Source: DASRHY01 sp035650275
GTDB taxonomy: Bacteria > Actinomycetota > Actinomycetes > Propionibacteriales > Kribbellaceae
Length of the DNA stretch: 64,000 nucleotides
Direction: 5' to 3'
NCBI GenBank assembly: GCA_035650275.1
Contig: DASRHY010000100.1
Span: 1 to 64,000, forward strand
The notes beneath the pieces were generated by a model. It saw nothing but the letters and a program-made list of their open reading frames with translations. It was not told the origin of the DNA and searched no databases. A program made the position numbers and the translations under genes. Of the stretch, positions 7,407-15,523 are shown one piece after another. Positions within the stretch are counted from its first letter, which is position 1. Every line of letters starts with the position of its first letter.

Positions 7407-9002
7407 TCAGCAGGCCTTCACCCAGGAGCACTCGAGCTCGGCCTCCGGACCGCTCACGCGGGTCTGCGCCGGCCGGACCGCGGCCGCCGTACCGGCACTG
7501 GTGTACGACGCCAGCGTGACCGCGACCGCGTCCTCGACCGTCCGCGGGCTGCTGAGGTAGTTGTTCGACATCATCGAGAACACCAGCTTCCGGCCGTCCG
7601 CGTCGGTGACATACCCGGACAGTGCGGTGACGCCGGTCAGCGAGCCGGTCTTGGCGTGCACGTTGTTCTCCGCCGGGGTGCCTCGCATCCGGCTCCGCAG
7701 CGTGCCGCCGACGAACCGGTCCGGGTTGCCCGCGATCGGCAGCGACGCGTACCACTGCTCGAACCACGGTTCGGCCCGGGCGGCGACCAGCAGGTCCGCG
7801 ATCGCGTCCGCGGTCAGGTTGTCCGCCCGGGAGAGGCCCGAGCCGTCCGTGAGCCGCAGGGTGCCGGTGTCGACGCCGACGCTGCTCAGGTAGCCGGCGA
7901 CCGGTACGAGTCCGGCGCTCCAGCTGCCGTTGCCGGCGGCGACCGCGCCCATCGTCTTCACCAGCGCCTCGGCGTGCATGTTGTTGGACAGCTTCAGGAA
8001 CGGCGTCATCATCTCGCCCACGGTCATCGACTCGTCCCGGCCGAGCCGGCGAGTGCCGTCCGGCGTGGCACCGCTGCGGATCCGGCCGCGTACCTCGACC
8101 CCGGCCGACTGGAGCGCCCGGCGGAACACGTCCGCCGCGTACCCGGCCGGCTCCCACACCGTCACCCACTCCTGTCCCGTGCTCGCGCCGAGCGGGACCG
8201 AGCCGGTCACGCGCACGACGTTGCTGCCGTGCTCGCGCTCGATCGACAACGTGTTCGCGGACCCGGCGGCGCCGGTGGTTGCCGTGCTGACCAGCTGTAC
8301 CGCGCTGGTCTCGGGCACCAGTCGCAGCTGGACCGGCGCGCCCACCGAGGTGCCCGGTGTGCTCTCGACGATCACGGTGCCGGAGTCGTAGTCGGTGTTC
8401 GGCGCGACCGTCAGCGCGGAGGTCTGCGCGGAGTAGTAGAACGGCTCGTCATCCCATGACCAGAACGGTCCGAGCCGGACACTGTCGAAGTAGCTGTCAT
8501 CGGCGACCAGGTCACCGTCCACCCGGCGGATGCCCGCCGCGGCCACCTGCTTGGCAAGCGCCTGGTAGTCGGACTCCAGCGCGGTCGGGTCGCCGTACCC
8601 CTTCAGGTACAGGTCGCCGCGCAGCTTGCCGTCGAGTACCGGTGCGGCGGCGAGCGCGTCGGTGTGGAACCGGAACTCCGGGCCGAGCAGGTCCATCGCC
8701 GCCGCGGAGGTGAACAGCTTGATGTTCGACGCGGGCAGCAGCCGGCTGCCGCCGTTCCGGTCGTACACCTCCTCGCCGGTGCTCGCGTCCCGGACCACCA
8801 GGCCGACCTGTGAGCCGGTGAACCGTGGGTCGGCCAGCAGCGCGTCGAGCTGCTCGGTCAGTGGTGTCTGCTGGACCGCGGCGGGCGCCTGCGCGGGCTG
8901 TGCGCTGGTCAGACCCGAGACGGTGAGGCCGGACGCGGTGAGGCCGGACGCGGTGAGGCCGGTGACCAGCACGGCGAGCGTGCTGCTCCGAAAGATCTTC
9001 AC
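7407..9002 (-). CDS. dacB: D-alanyl-D-alanine carboxypeptidase/endopeptidase (PBP4, peptidase S13)
   Basis: 531-residue exported penicillin-binding protein that trims peptidoglycan stem peptides. The serine motif SNIK is at residues 92-95, SNN lies in FLKLSNNMHAEAL, and KTG lies in AKTGSLTGVTALSG. All three active-site motifs are intact and the length fits class C PBP4. GTG 9002 is chosen because GGAGA stands just upstream and a signal peptide follows at once, although the frame is open much further. The signal peptide holds a tandem microrepeat, (ASGLT)n, encoded by 15-bp direct repeats near 8925-8965. It is divergent from the phosphodiesterase gene. Confidence 0.92.
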   Translation of the reverse strand: MKIFRSSTLAVLVTGLTASGLTASGLTVSGLTSAQPAQAPAAVQQTPLTEQLDALLADPRFTGSQVGLVVRDASTGEEVYDRNGGSRLLPASNIKLFTSAAAMDLLGPEFRFHTDALAAAPVLDGKLRGDLYLKGYGDPTALESDYQALAKQVAAAGIRRVDGDLVADDSYFDSVRLGPFWSWDDEPFYYSAQTSALTVAPNTDYDSGTVIVESTPGTSVGAPVQLRLVPETSAVQLVSTATTGAAGSANTLSIEREHGSNVVRVTGSVPLGASTGQEWVTVWEPAGYAADVFRRALQSAGVEVRGRIRSGATPDGTRRLGRDESMTVGEMMTPFLKLSNNMHAEALVKTMGAVAAGNGSWSAGLVPVAGYLSSVGVDTGTLRLTDGSGLSRADNLTADAIADLLVAARAEPWFEQWYASLPIAGNPDRFVGGTLRSRMRGTPAENNVHAKTGSLTGVTALSGYVTDADGRKLVFSMMSNNYLSSPRTVEDAVAVTLASYTSAGTAAAVRPAQTRVSGPEAELECSWVKAC

Positions 9003-9152
9003 GTCTTCTCCAAGGGGTGCGGGCAGAATCAAACTCCCGGCAGTCTCCACCCGGACGCCTTCCGGGGTCCACGGCTGGGCTGCAATTTGGGCACACCGGC
9101 CGCGCAGATGGGCATCATGCCGTGCCGTGCCCCGTAGGCTCGTCACACGCCG

Positions 9153-9158
9153 TAGGAC
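9153..9158 (+). promoter_or_regulatory. -10 box TAGGAC for leaderless phosphodiesterase gene
   Basis: TAGGAC ends six bases before GTG 9165 with no ribosome-binding site between, the same geometry as other leaderless starts in this window. The 160-base gap to dacB must also hold the divergent dacB promoter, which I could not place. Confidence 0.45.
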
Positions 9159-9164
9159 AGGGAC

Positions 9165-11357
9165 GTGATGCCAGCCGATCCGCACAGTTCCGGACTTGAC
9201 ACCGGACCCGATACCGGACGCGCCCGGCGCGTCCGGTTGTTGGCGTGGCGAGATCTGACCGCGTCCCGGCTCCGGGCGATGGTGACCGGCGGGATCGCGT
9301 CCATGGTGGTGCTCGCGGTGACGTTCTGGACGCTGCCGCAGATCAGCAGCGACGGTCCGCTGCCGTTGGTCCGGCTGGCGGTCCTGCTGTCGCTGATCGG
9401 CGTCCTGGTGCGCTGGCTGCTGGCCGGTCTCGCCCTGCTGATCGGGTCCGGTGGCGTGCTCGTCGGCGGATTGCTGTCCCAGTTCGGCGTCGTCTACCTC
9501 GCGGTCCAGCTCGACCCGGGCATCAACCTGCACGGCGGCGTCGAGGCGCTGTTCGTGGTCGCCGTCGTGATGGCGTCGGTGAGCGCGCTGGTCGGCTGGC
9601 TGGCGTACGCCGGCAGCGACGACGCGTACCTGGTCGAGGTGCTGCGCACGGTTCGCCGGCAGGCGCGCCGGGTGCCGCCTGCGGACCGGCCCGGGCTGCT
9701 GATGGTGCAGATCGACGGGCTGTCCGAACCGCTGCTGCGCTGGATGGTGATGTCCGGCAACCTGCCGCACCTCGGCGGCTGGATCCGGGACGGCAGCCAC
9801 GCGATGGTCGGCTGGTACACGGGTGTGCCGTCCACCACGCCGGGCAGCCAGGCCGGGATCCTGCACGGCGCCGCCGGCAGCGTGCCCGCGTTCCGCTGGT
9901 ACGAGAAGGAGACCGGCCGGATCATCGTCACGAACCGGGGCCGCGACGCCGCCGAGCTGCAGGAGCGGTTCGCGACCGGGCGCGGGCTGCTCGCCGACGG
10001 CGGGGTCAGCATCAGCAATGTGTTCTCCGGCGACGCGCCGACCTCGATGCTGACGTTCAGCCGGGCCGGTTTCCCGGACCGGCGGACCCGCGGCTGGGTG
10101 CGGTTCTTCGGCAGCCCGCAGGGCATCGCCCGGGCGCTGGTGCTGACCGTCGCCGAGATGGTCAAGGAACTGCACCAGGCCCGCCGGCAGCGCCGCCGCC
10201 GGGTCACCCCGCGGGTGAAGCGCGGCGGGGTCTACATCCTGCTGCGGGCCGTGATCAACGTGCTGCTCCGGGACCTGAACGTGTCGCTGATCGCCGAGCA
10301 GCTGGCCAAGGGCGTGCCCGCGATCTACGTGAACTTCGTCGACTACGACGAGGTGGCGCACCATGCCGGCCCGACCCGGCCGGAGGCGCTGCAGACGCTG
10401 GAAGGGCTGGATCGGGTGCTCGGTGCGCTGCGCCGGATCGTCGAGGCGCTGCCGCACGAGTACGAGATCGTGGTGCTGTCCGACCACGGGCAGAGCCAGG
10501 GCGCGACCTTCGTACAGCGGTACGGCGAGACCCTGACCGACGTCGTCGACGCGCTGGTGGACGAGCCGGTCGAGCCGGTGGCGGTGACCAGCCGGGCCGA
10601 GGACTGGGGACCGGTGAACGCCTTCCTGACCTCGCTCAGCCTGCACCACAGCGTGGCCGGCACGGTCACCCGGCGCGCGTTCGGGACCGGCGGGGACGGG
10701 GTCGAGCTGGGTCCCGCAGAGTGCGAGCCGGAGCACCGTACGGCGGGCTCCGAGGTGGTCGTCACATCGTCGGGCAACCTGGCGATGATCTACCTGGCCG
10801 ACGTACCCGGCCGGGTCTCGACGGAGGAGCTGGAGACGCTGCATCCGCGCCTGGTCCAGGGGCTGGCCACCCATCCGGGGATCGGGTTCGTGGTGGCCGA
10901 GTCGCTCGCCGAGGGGCCGGTCGCGATCGGCCGGGCCGGAGTGCACGTGCTGCGCACCGGCCGGGTGGAGGGGGCCGACCCCCTGGCCCGGTACGGTCCG
11001 CACGCCGCGGACGCGCTGCTGCGGCACGCAGCGGTCCCGCACGTCGGTGACCTCGTCGTGGTCAGCCGGCTGGACGACCACACCCACGAGGTGGCGGCGT
11101 TCGAGGAGCTGGTCGGGTGCCACGGCGGCCTCGGCGGCTGGCAGACCGACGCGGTGCTGGTGCACCCGTCGCGCTGGTCCGTGGACCGCCCGCTGGTCGG
11201 CTCGAACGACATCCACCAGTTGCTGGTCGGCTGGCTCACCGACCTCGGCCGGCGCGACGTCGTACCTCCTCTGGCTGCGTCCGAGGCAGCTGGGGCTGTG
11301 ACGCAACCTTCTTCGGACGCAAGGGTGGAGGCCGAACGGGTGGAGCGGGCGGGCTGA
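9165..11357 (+). CDS. Membrane-anchored type I phosphodiesterase / alkaline-phosphatase-fold protein
   Basis: 730 residues. Residues 20-160 hold several hydrophobic helices of the kind annotated as phage-holin-like in actinobacteria. The rest is a nucleotide pyrophosphatase/phosphodiesterase fold: MVQIDGLSEPLLRWM carries the first metal aspartate, PSTTPGSQAGILHG the nucleophilic threonine region, VDYDEVAHHAGPTRPE and LSDHGQSQG the later metal ligands. It would hydrolyse a phosphodiester or phosphate outside or at the membrane. Start is GTG 9165 or ATG 9168. The stop overlaps the next gene, TGATG. Substrate unknown. Confidence 0.8.
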   Translation: MMPADPHSSGLDTGPDTGRARRVRLLAWRDLTASRLRAMVTGGIASMVVLAVTFWTLPQISSDGPLPLVRLAVLLSLIGVLVRWLLAGLALLIGSGGVLVGGLLSQFGVVYLAVQLDPGINLHGGVEALFVVAVVMASVSALVGWLAYAGSDDAYLVEVLRTVRRQARRVPPADRPGLLMVQIDGLSEPLLRWMVMSGNLPHLGGWIRDGSHAMVGWYTGVPSTTPGSQAGILHGAAGSVPAFRWYEKETGRIIVTNRGRDAAELQERFATGRGLLADGGVSISNVFSGDAPTSMLTFSRAGFPDRRTRGWVRFFGSPQGIARALVLTVAEMVKELHQARRQRRRRVTPRVKRGGVYILLRAVINVLLRDLNVSLIAEQLAKGVPAIYVNFVDYDEVAHHAGPTRPEALQTLEGLDRVLGALRRIVEALPHEYEIVVLSDHGQSQGATFVQRYGETLTDVVDALVDEPVEPVAVTSRAEDWGPVNAFLTSLSLHHSVAGTVTRRAFGTGGDGVELGPAECEPEHRTAGSEVVVTSSGNLAMIYLADVPGRVSTEELETLHPRLVQGLATHPGIGFVVAESLAEGPVAIGRAGVHVLRTGRVEGADPLARYGPHAADALLRHAAVPHVGDLVVVSRLDDHTHEVAAFEELVGCHGGLGGWQTDAVLVHPSRWSVDRPLVGSNDIHQLLVGWLTDLGRRDVVPPLAASEAAGAVTQPSSDARVEAERVERAG

Positions 11358-12124
11358 TGCGGGTCACGTGGTGGGGGCACAGCACGATCACGCTCGAGGC
11401 CGCCGGTGTCCGGCTGCTCACCGACCCGGTACTGACCGGGCGGGTCGGGCACCTGCGGCGCCGCCGCGGCCCGCTACCAACCGCGGCAGCGGCCGACGCG
11501 GACGCGGTGCTGATCTCGCACCTGCACGCCGACCACCTGCACCTGACCTCGCTGCCGCGGGTCGCGCCGCGGGCCAAGATCGTGCTGCCGCGCGGCGCCG
11601 CCTGGCTGATCGCCCGGGAGTGCGGGTCGGCCCTCGCGGACCGTTGCATCGAGGTCGAGCCCGGATCGGAGGTCCGGGTCGGCGACCTCACCGTGACCGC
11701 GGTCCCGGCGCTGCACGACGGCCGCCGCGGCCCCTGGACGTCCGTGCGCGGGCCCGCCCTCGGGTACCGCGTCGATGGTGCCGGGAGCGCCTGGTACGCC
11801 GGCGACACCGACCTGTACGACGAGATGGCCGGCGAGATCGGCTCGGTCGACCTGGCCCTGGTCCCGGTGGGCGGCTGGGGTCCGTCGCTCGGACCGGGGC
11901 ACCTGGATCCGGAGCGGGCGGCCGAGGCGATCCGGCGGATCGGTGCCCGGCACGCGGTGCCGGTGCACTTCGGCACTTTCTGGCCGATCGGGTTCGAGCG
12001 GTTCCGGCCAGAGCTGTTCCTGCCGCCGGGGGAGCGGTTCCGCACGCTGGTGGCGGACCGGCCGGTGCAGGTCGACGTACTCGAGCCTGGTGAGTCGACC
12101 GAGGTCGTGCCGGATGACCGGTGA
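11357..12124 (+). CDS. MBL-fold metal-dependent hydrolase (UlaG/YtnP-like)
   Basis: 255 residues. It opens with VTWWGHSTITLEAAGVRLLTDP, the usual N-terminal strand pair of the UlaG-like beta-lactamase-fold group, and carries the metal motif HLHADHLH near residue 55, WYAGDTDLYDE near 140 and PVHFGTFWP near 200. It is a predicted cytoplasmic hydrolase with two metals. ATG 11357 overlaps the stop of the phosphodiesterase and its own stop overlaps the DedA gene, so the three are translationally coupled. Substrate unknown. Confidence 0.85.
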   Translation: MRVTWWGHSTITLEAAGVRLLTDPVLTGRVGHLRRRRGPLPTAAAADADAVLISHLHADHLHLTSLPRVAPRAKIVLPRGAAWLIARECGSALADRCIEVEPGSEVRVGDLTVTAVPALHDGRRGPWTSVRGPALGYRVDGAGSAWYAGDTDLYDEMAGEIGSVDLALVPVGGWGPSLGPGHLDPERAAEAIRRIGARHAVPVHFGTFWPIGFERFRPELFLPPGERFRTLVADRPVQVDVLEPGESTEVVPDDR

Positions 12125-12806
12125 GCCACGCTTCGACACCTGGTACCTGCTGGCCCTGGCCGGGGCGGTCTTCCTCGGCGCCGTGCTGCCGGTGCTGCCG
12201 ACCGGTGCGGCGGTGTCGGCCGGGGCGGTGCTGGCCAGCCACCACAACCCGATCGGTTTGGTCGGCGTGTTGCTCGCCGGCGCGATCGGTGCGTATGTCG
12301 GCGACCTGGTGGTCTACGCGATCTGCCGGTTCGGCGGGGAGCGGATGGCTCGGCGGTTCGGCTGGCTGCGCGCCAACGCGTCGCTGGAGGCGTTACGGGT
12401 CCGGCTCGCGGACCACGAGGTCTCGGTACTGCTGACCTCTCGGCTGTTGCCGGGCGGGCGGGTGCCGGTGCTGATCAGTGCCGGGCTGGCAGGGTTCTCG
12501 TGGCGGCGGTTCGCGGTCGTCGACCTGACCGCGTCGCTGCTGTGGGCGGCGGTCTACATGGCGATCGGGCTACTCGGGTTCGCGCTGTTCGACGAGCCGT
12601 GGCAGGGCGTGCTGGCGGCGATCGTGCTGGTGATCGTGGTGAGCGTGCTGAGCAGCCTGGTGCGGTCCCGCATCCGTCGCCGTACCGCGCCCGGACCCGA
12701 GCTCGCAGCGGACCCCGGACCGAGCCGCCGGCCGGGCCCCGGACCGAGCCCCCGGCCGGACCCCGGCCCGGGCGCCGTCTCAGACGCCGAAGGACGTGTC
12801 TCGTAG
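12114..12806 (+). CDS. DedA-family membrane protein
   Basis: 230 residues. DedA proteins are polytopic, and bacterial members are proposed lipid flippases, for example for undecaprenyl phosphate. The family region G-AIGAYVGDLVVYAICRFGG lies near residues 55-75, and SRLLPGGRVPVLISAGLAG near 110-130 matches the conserved R-x3-G segment. The ATG at 12114 overlaps the MBL gene by 11 bases. The C-terminus is an odd soluble tail made almost wholly of proline, glycine and arginine. The gene converges on, and overlaps by 27 bases, the next gene on the minus strand. Confidence 0.85.
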   Translation: MTGEPRFDTWYLLALAGAVFLGAVLPVLPTGAAVSAGAVLASHHNPIGLVGVLLAGAIGAYVGDLVVYAICRFGGERMARRFGWLRANASLEALRVRLADHEVSVLLTSRLLPGGRVPVLISAGLAGFSWRRFAVVDLTASLLWAAVYMAIGLLGFALFDEPWQGVLAAIVLVIVVSVLSSLVRSRIRRRTAPGPELAADPGPSRRPGPGPSPRPDPGPGAVSDAEGRVS

Positions 12807-13412
12807 CGCGCCGACCGCGTCCTCGTCGCCGCTCAGCTCGACCTCGGCGACCGCCCCGCGGCCGTACCCGAACAGCACCAGCTCGGACGGCTCACCACTG
12901 ACCGTCACCGCCGGGCTGCCGCTCTTGATCGTGGTCGTGGTGCCGTCCGGGCGGCGGAACACGACCCCGCCGGGTGCGTTCCGCATCAGCCCGCGCCCGA
13001 CGATCCTGAACCGGTTCCACAGCTCGTCGTGGTCCTTGGCCGGCAGCCGCCTCGGCGTGGCGCCGGTCTCGGCGCGACGGACGTCCTCGTGGTGGACGAA
13101 GTACTCCAGGGTGTTCAGCTGGTTGCCGAGCACCGGAAGCGAGAACACCGAGAGCGTCGGCGGCCCGTGGCGCACCTTGTCGACCAGCTCCGGGTACGAC
13201 CAGCGTCGCCTCACCTCGGCCATCCGCCGCTCGGTGGTGTCCGACAGCGCGCTGATCACGAGTCCCGGTCCGGCCATCGGGTCCGACTCGCGCACCCACA
13301 GATGCGCGGCCAGGTCGTAGGTGTCCCAGCCCGCGCACAACGTCGGGTGCTGCGGCCCGACCGAGTCCATCAGGTCGCACAACCCCGCCCGCTCCCGCGC
13401 ACCGAAACTCAC
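12780..13412 (-). CDS. TIGR03085-type metal-binding protein (DinB/MDMPI-like)
   Basis: 210 residues. The beginning GARERAGLCDLM and LCAGWDTYDLAAHLWVRE place it with the actinobacterial TIGR03085 group, related to the mycothiol-dependent maleylpyruvate isomerase N-terminal domain, in which a helical bundle holds a metal through histidines. FVHHEDVRRAE near residue 115 would add ligands. I start it at GTG 13412; the frame is open to 13448, but that would run into the hairpin at 13433-13518. Function unknown; a thiol-linked detoxification role is only suggested by the family. Confidence 0.75.
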   Translation of the reverse strand: MSFGARERAGLCDLMDSVGPQHPTLCAGWDTYDLAAHLWVRESDPMAGPGLVISALSDTTERRMAEVRRRWSYPELVDKVRHGPPTLSVFSLPVLGNQLNTLEYFVHHEDVRRAETGATPRRLPAKDHDELWNRFRIVGRGLMRNAPGGVVFRRPDGTTTTIKSGSPAVTVSGEPSELVLFGYGRGAVAEVELSGDEDAVGALRDTSFGV

Positions 13413-13432
13413 CGTGCCGATGCTTCCTCTCG

Positions 13433-13518
13433 CGCTCACTGGACGCAAGTTTCAGCCCAGTGGTGGGCTGCATGGACCCGTCATTGTGCGGTGGGCTGAA
13501 ACTTGCGTCCAGTGAGCG
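13433..13518. repeat. Perfect 27-bp inverted repeat with 32-nt loop
   Basis: Bases 13433-13459 are the exact reverse complement of 13492-13518. The loop of 32 bases has the same length as that of the 913-1016 element. The arm sequence is different, but the outer end plus flank at 13514-13523 (AGCGCCAGGT) matches 1012-1021 (AACGCCAGGT) apart from one base. It lies between two divergent genes and carries no T-run. Confidence 0.88.
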
Positions 13519-13602
13519 CCAGGTGCCGGGTGGGCTGCGGCCCCGAGAGCCTGTCCGCGGGCGATGGCAGAATGTCAATCGTTGTCAGGTGCGATCCGCC
13601 GC

Positions 13603-13640
13603 CGTGTGCCTGACGTACTTGTCGTGTGCCTGACGTGGTT
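13603..13640 (+). repeat. Direct repeat of 18 bases, 20-base period
   Basis: CGTGTGCCTGACGTACTT at 13603-13620 recurs at 13623-13640 with two changes. A partly complementary GTCAGGTGC stands at 13584-13592. The repeats sit immediately before the ABC-transporter gene and could be an operator; no promoter box was identified with confidence. Confidence 0.5.
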
Positions 13641-13678
13641 GCTGAGTGAGCAGAAGACCGAAGGGGGAGCTGAACTCC

Positions 13679-15523
13679 GTGCCGTTGCCCACTGTTCCCG
13701 ACTCCGGGAGCGTGACCCGGCGCGGGTTCGCGGTCCTGCGCGTCGCGATCCGCGAGGAGCCCGGCGTCTTCGCGATCTCGGTGCTCTGCAGCGTGCTGTA
13801 CGGCGCGATGACGGTCGCCGACGGCTGGGCCCTCGGCTGGGCCACCGACAACGTGATCGGCCCGGCGTTCGAGAGCGGTGACACCACCACGGGTGCGCTG
13901 CTCAGCATCGTCGGCCTGTTCCTCGGCATCGCCGTGCTGCGCGCGATCGGCGTGGTCGGCCGCCGGGTCGGCGCCGGCGTGATGCAGTACCGGCTGCAGG
14001 CGACGTACCGGCGCCGGGTCACCCGGCAGTACCTCAGGCTGCCGCTCGAGTGGCACCACAAGAACCCGACCGGGCAGCTGCTGTCGAACGCGAACGCCGA
14101 CGTCGAGTCGACCTGGTTCCCCATCGCGCCGCTGCCGATGGCGGTCGGCGTGATCGCGATGCTCGGGTTCGCCACCGTTGCGATGTTCGCGGCGGACTGG
14201 CTGCTCGCGCTGGTCGGCTGCGCGGTGTTCCCGCTGGTGTTCGTGAGCAACGTGTTCTTCCAGCGGTACCTGCAGCCGCTCGCGACCCGCGCGCAGGAGC
14301 TGAAGGCGGTCGTGTCCGAGGTGGCGCACGAGTCGTTCGACGGTGCGCTGGTGGTGAAGACGCTGGGCCGCGAGGCCGCCGAGACCGAGCGGTTCACCGG
14401 GCCCACCGACGAGCTGCGCGACGCGAACATCAAGGTGTACCAGGCCCGCGGGATGTTCGACCCGGTGATCGAGGGTCTGCCGCGGCTCGGTGTACTGGCC
14501 GTGCTGCTGGCCGGCGTCGCCCGGGTCCAGTCCGGCGCCGCGGAGCCCGGCGACGTGGTCCAGGTCGCGTTCATATTCACGCTGATCGGGTTCCCGATCC
14601 GGGCGCTCGGCTGGGTGCTCGGGGAGCTGCCGCGCAGCGTGGTCGGCTGGGACCGGGTGCAGCGGGTGCTGCGCGCGACCGGTGGGATGGAGTACGGCGA
14701 GGCGCGGCTGACCTCCACGGGAGCGGCCCGGCTCCAGGTGCGGGACCTGCGGTTCGGGTACCTGCCCGAGCGGGACGTGCTGGACGGCGTCGACTTCACC
14801 GTCGAACCGGGCCGCACGGTCGCCGTCGTCGGCCCGACCGGTTCCGGCAAGTCCACACTCACGACGCTGCTCGCCCGGCTGGTCGACCCCGAGAGCGGCG
14901 CCGTCCTGCTTGACGGGACCGATCTGCGGGAGCTGGCCCGCGACGAGCTCGCCGGCGCGCTGTCCGTCGTACCGCAGGCCGCGTTCCTGTTCGACGACAC
15001 CATCCGCGGCAACATCACACTCGGAGCGGAGTTCTCCGACGAGTACGTGTGGGACGCACTGCGGGTCGCTCAGGCGGACGGCTTCGTGAAGGCGCTGCCT
15101 GACGGCCTCGACACCATGGTGGGGGAGCGCGGTACGACGCTGTCCGGCGGCCAGCGGCAACGGATCGCACTGGCCCGTGCCTTGGTACGACGGCCCCGGC
15201 TGCTGGTCCTGGACGACGCGACCAGCGCGGTCGACCCGCATGTGGAGGCCCGGATCCTGGCCGGCCTGCGGCGCGACGTCGGCGAGTCCGCGGAGACGAC
15301 CGTGCTGGTGATCGCGTACCGCAAGGCGACCATCGCGCTCGCCGACGAGGTGCTGTTCTTCGACGACGGGCGGGTGCTGGACCACGGCACGCATGGCCAG
15401 CTGCAGCAGCGGTCGGCGCCGTACCGGGACCTCGTGGACGCGTACGAGAAGGAAGCCGCGCGGCGCGACCAAGACGCCGACGCCGAGGCCGAGGACGAGG
15501 TCGAGAGCGAGGTGTCGGCGTGA
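13679..15523 (+). CDS. ABC exporter subunit 1 (TMD-NBD) with degenerate ATP site
   Basis: 614-residue half-transporter: six membrane helices, then an ATP-binding domain with Walker A GPTGSGKST and signature LSGGQ. Two catalytic positions are altered. The Walker B region reads LVLDDATS, so residue 513 is Asp where the catalytic Glu is expected, and the H-loop reads VIAYRKAT, with Tyr 547 in place of His. Both positions are normal in the partner gene, the hallmark of a heterodimeric exporter with one dead ATP site. Start at GTG 13679 has AAGGGGGAG eight bases upstream; an in-frame GTG at 13646 is less likely. It overlaps the partner by GTGA. Substrate unknown; lipid or drug are usual. Confidence 0.92.
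   Translation: MPLPTVPDSGSVTRRGFAVLRVAIREEPGVFAISVLCSVLYGAMTVADGWALGWATDNVIGPAFESGDTTTGALLSIVGLFLGIAVLRAIGVVGRRVGAGVMQYRLQATYRRRVTRQYLRLPLEWHHKNPTGQLLSNANADVESTWFPIAPLPMAVGVIAMLGFATVAMFAADWLLALVGCAVFPLVFVSNVFFQRYLQPLATRAQELKAVVSEVAHESFDGALVVKTLGREAAETERFTGPTDELRDANIKVYQARGMFDPVIEGLPRLGVLAVLLAGVARVQSGAAEPGDVVQVAFIFTLIGFPIRALGWVLGELPRSVVGWDRVQRVLRATGGMEYGEARLTSTGAARLQVRDLRFGYLPERDVLDGVDFTVEPGRTVAVVGPTGSGKSTLTTLLARLVDPESGAVLLDGTDLRELARDELAGALSVVPQAAFLFDDTIRGNITLGAEFSDEYVWDALRVAQADGFVKALPDGLDTMVGERGTTLSGGQRQRIALARALVRRPRLLVLDDATSAVDPHVEARILAGLRRDVGESAETTVLVIAYRKATIALADEVLFFDDGRVLDHGTHGQLQQRSAPYRDLVDAYEKEAARRDQDADAEAEDEVESEVSA

Noticed and set aside
9228..9630. Prophage holin
   Set aside because: The holin-like helices are fused to a phosphodiesterase and no other phage gene is nearby.
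9003..11306. Minus-strand reading frame continuing dacB upstream by 768 codons
   Set aside because: It is the opposite-strand shadow of the phosphodiesterase gene. The dacB signal peptide and ribosome site place the start at 9002.
13481..15472. Minus-strand 663-codon frame opposite the ABC exporter
   Set aside because: Antisense shadow; it would also run through the inverted repeat at 13433-13518.
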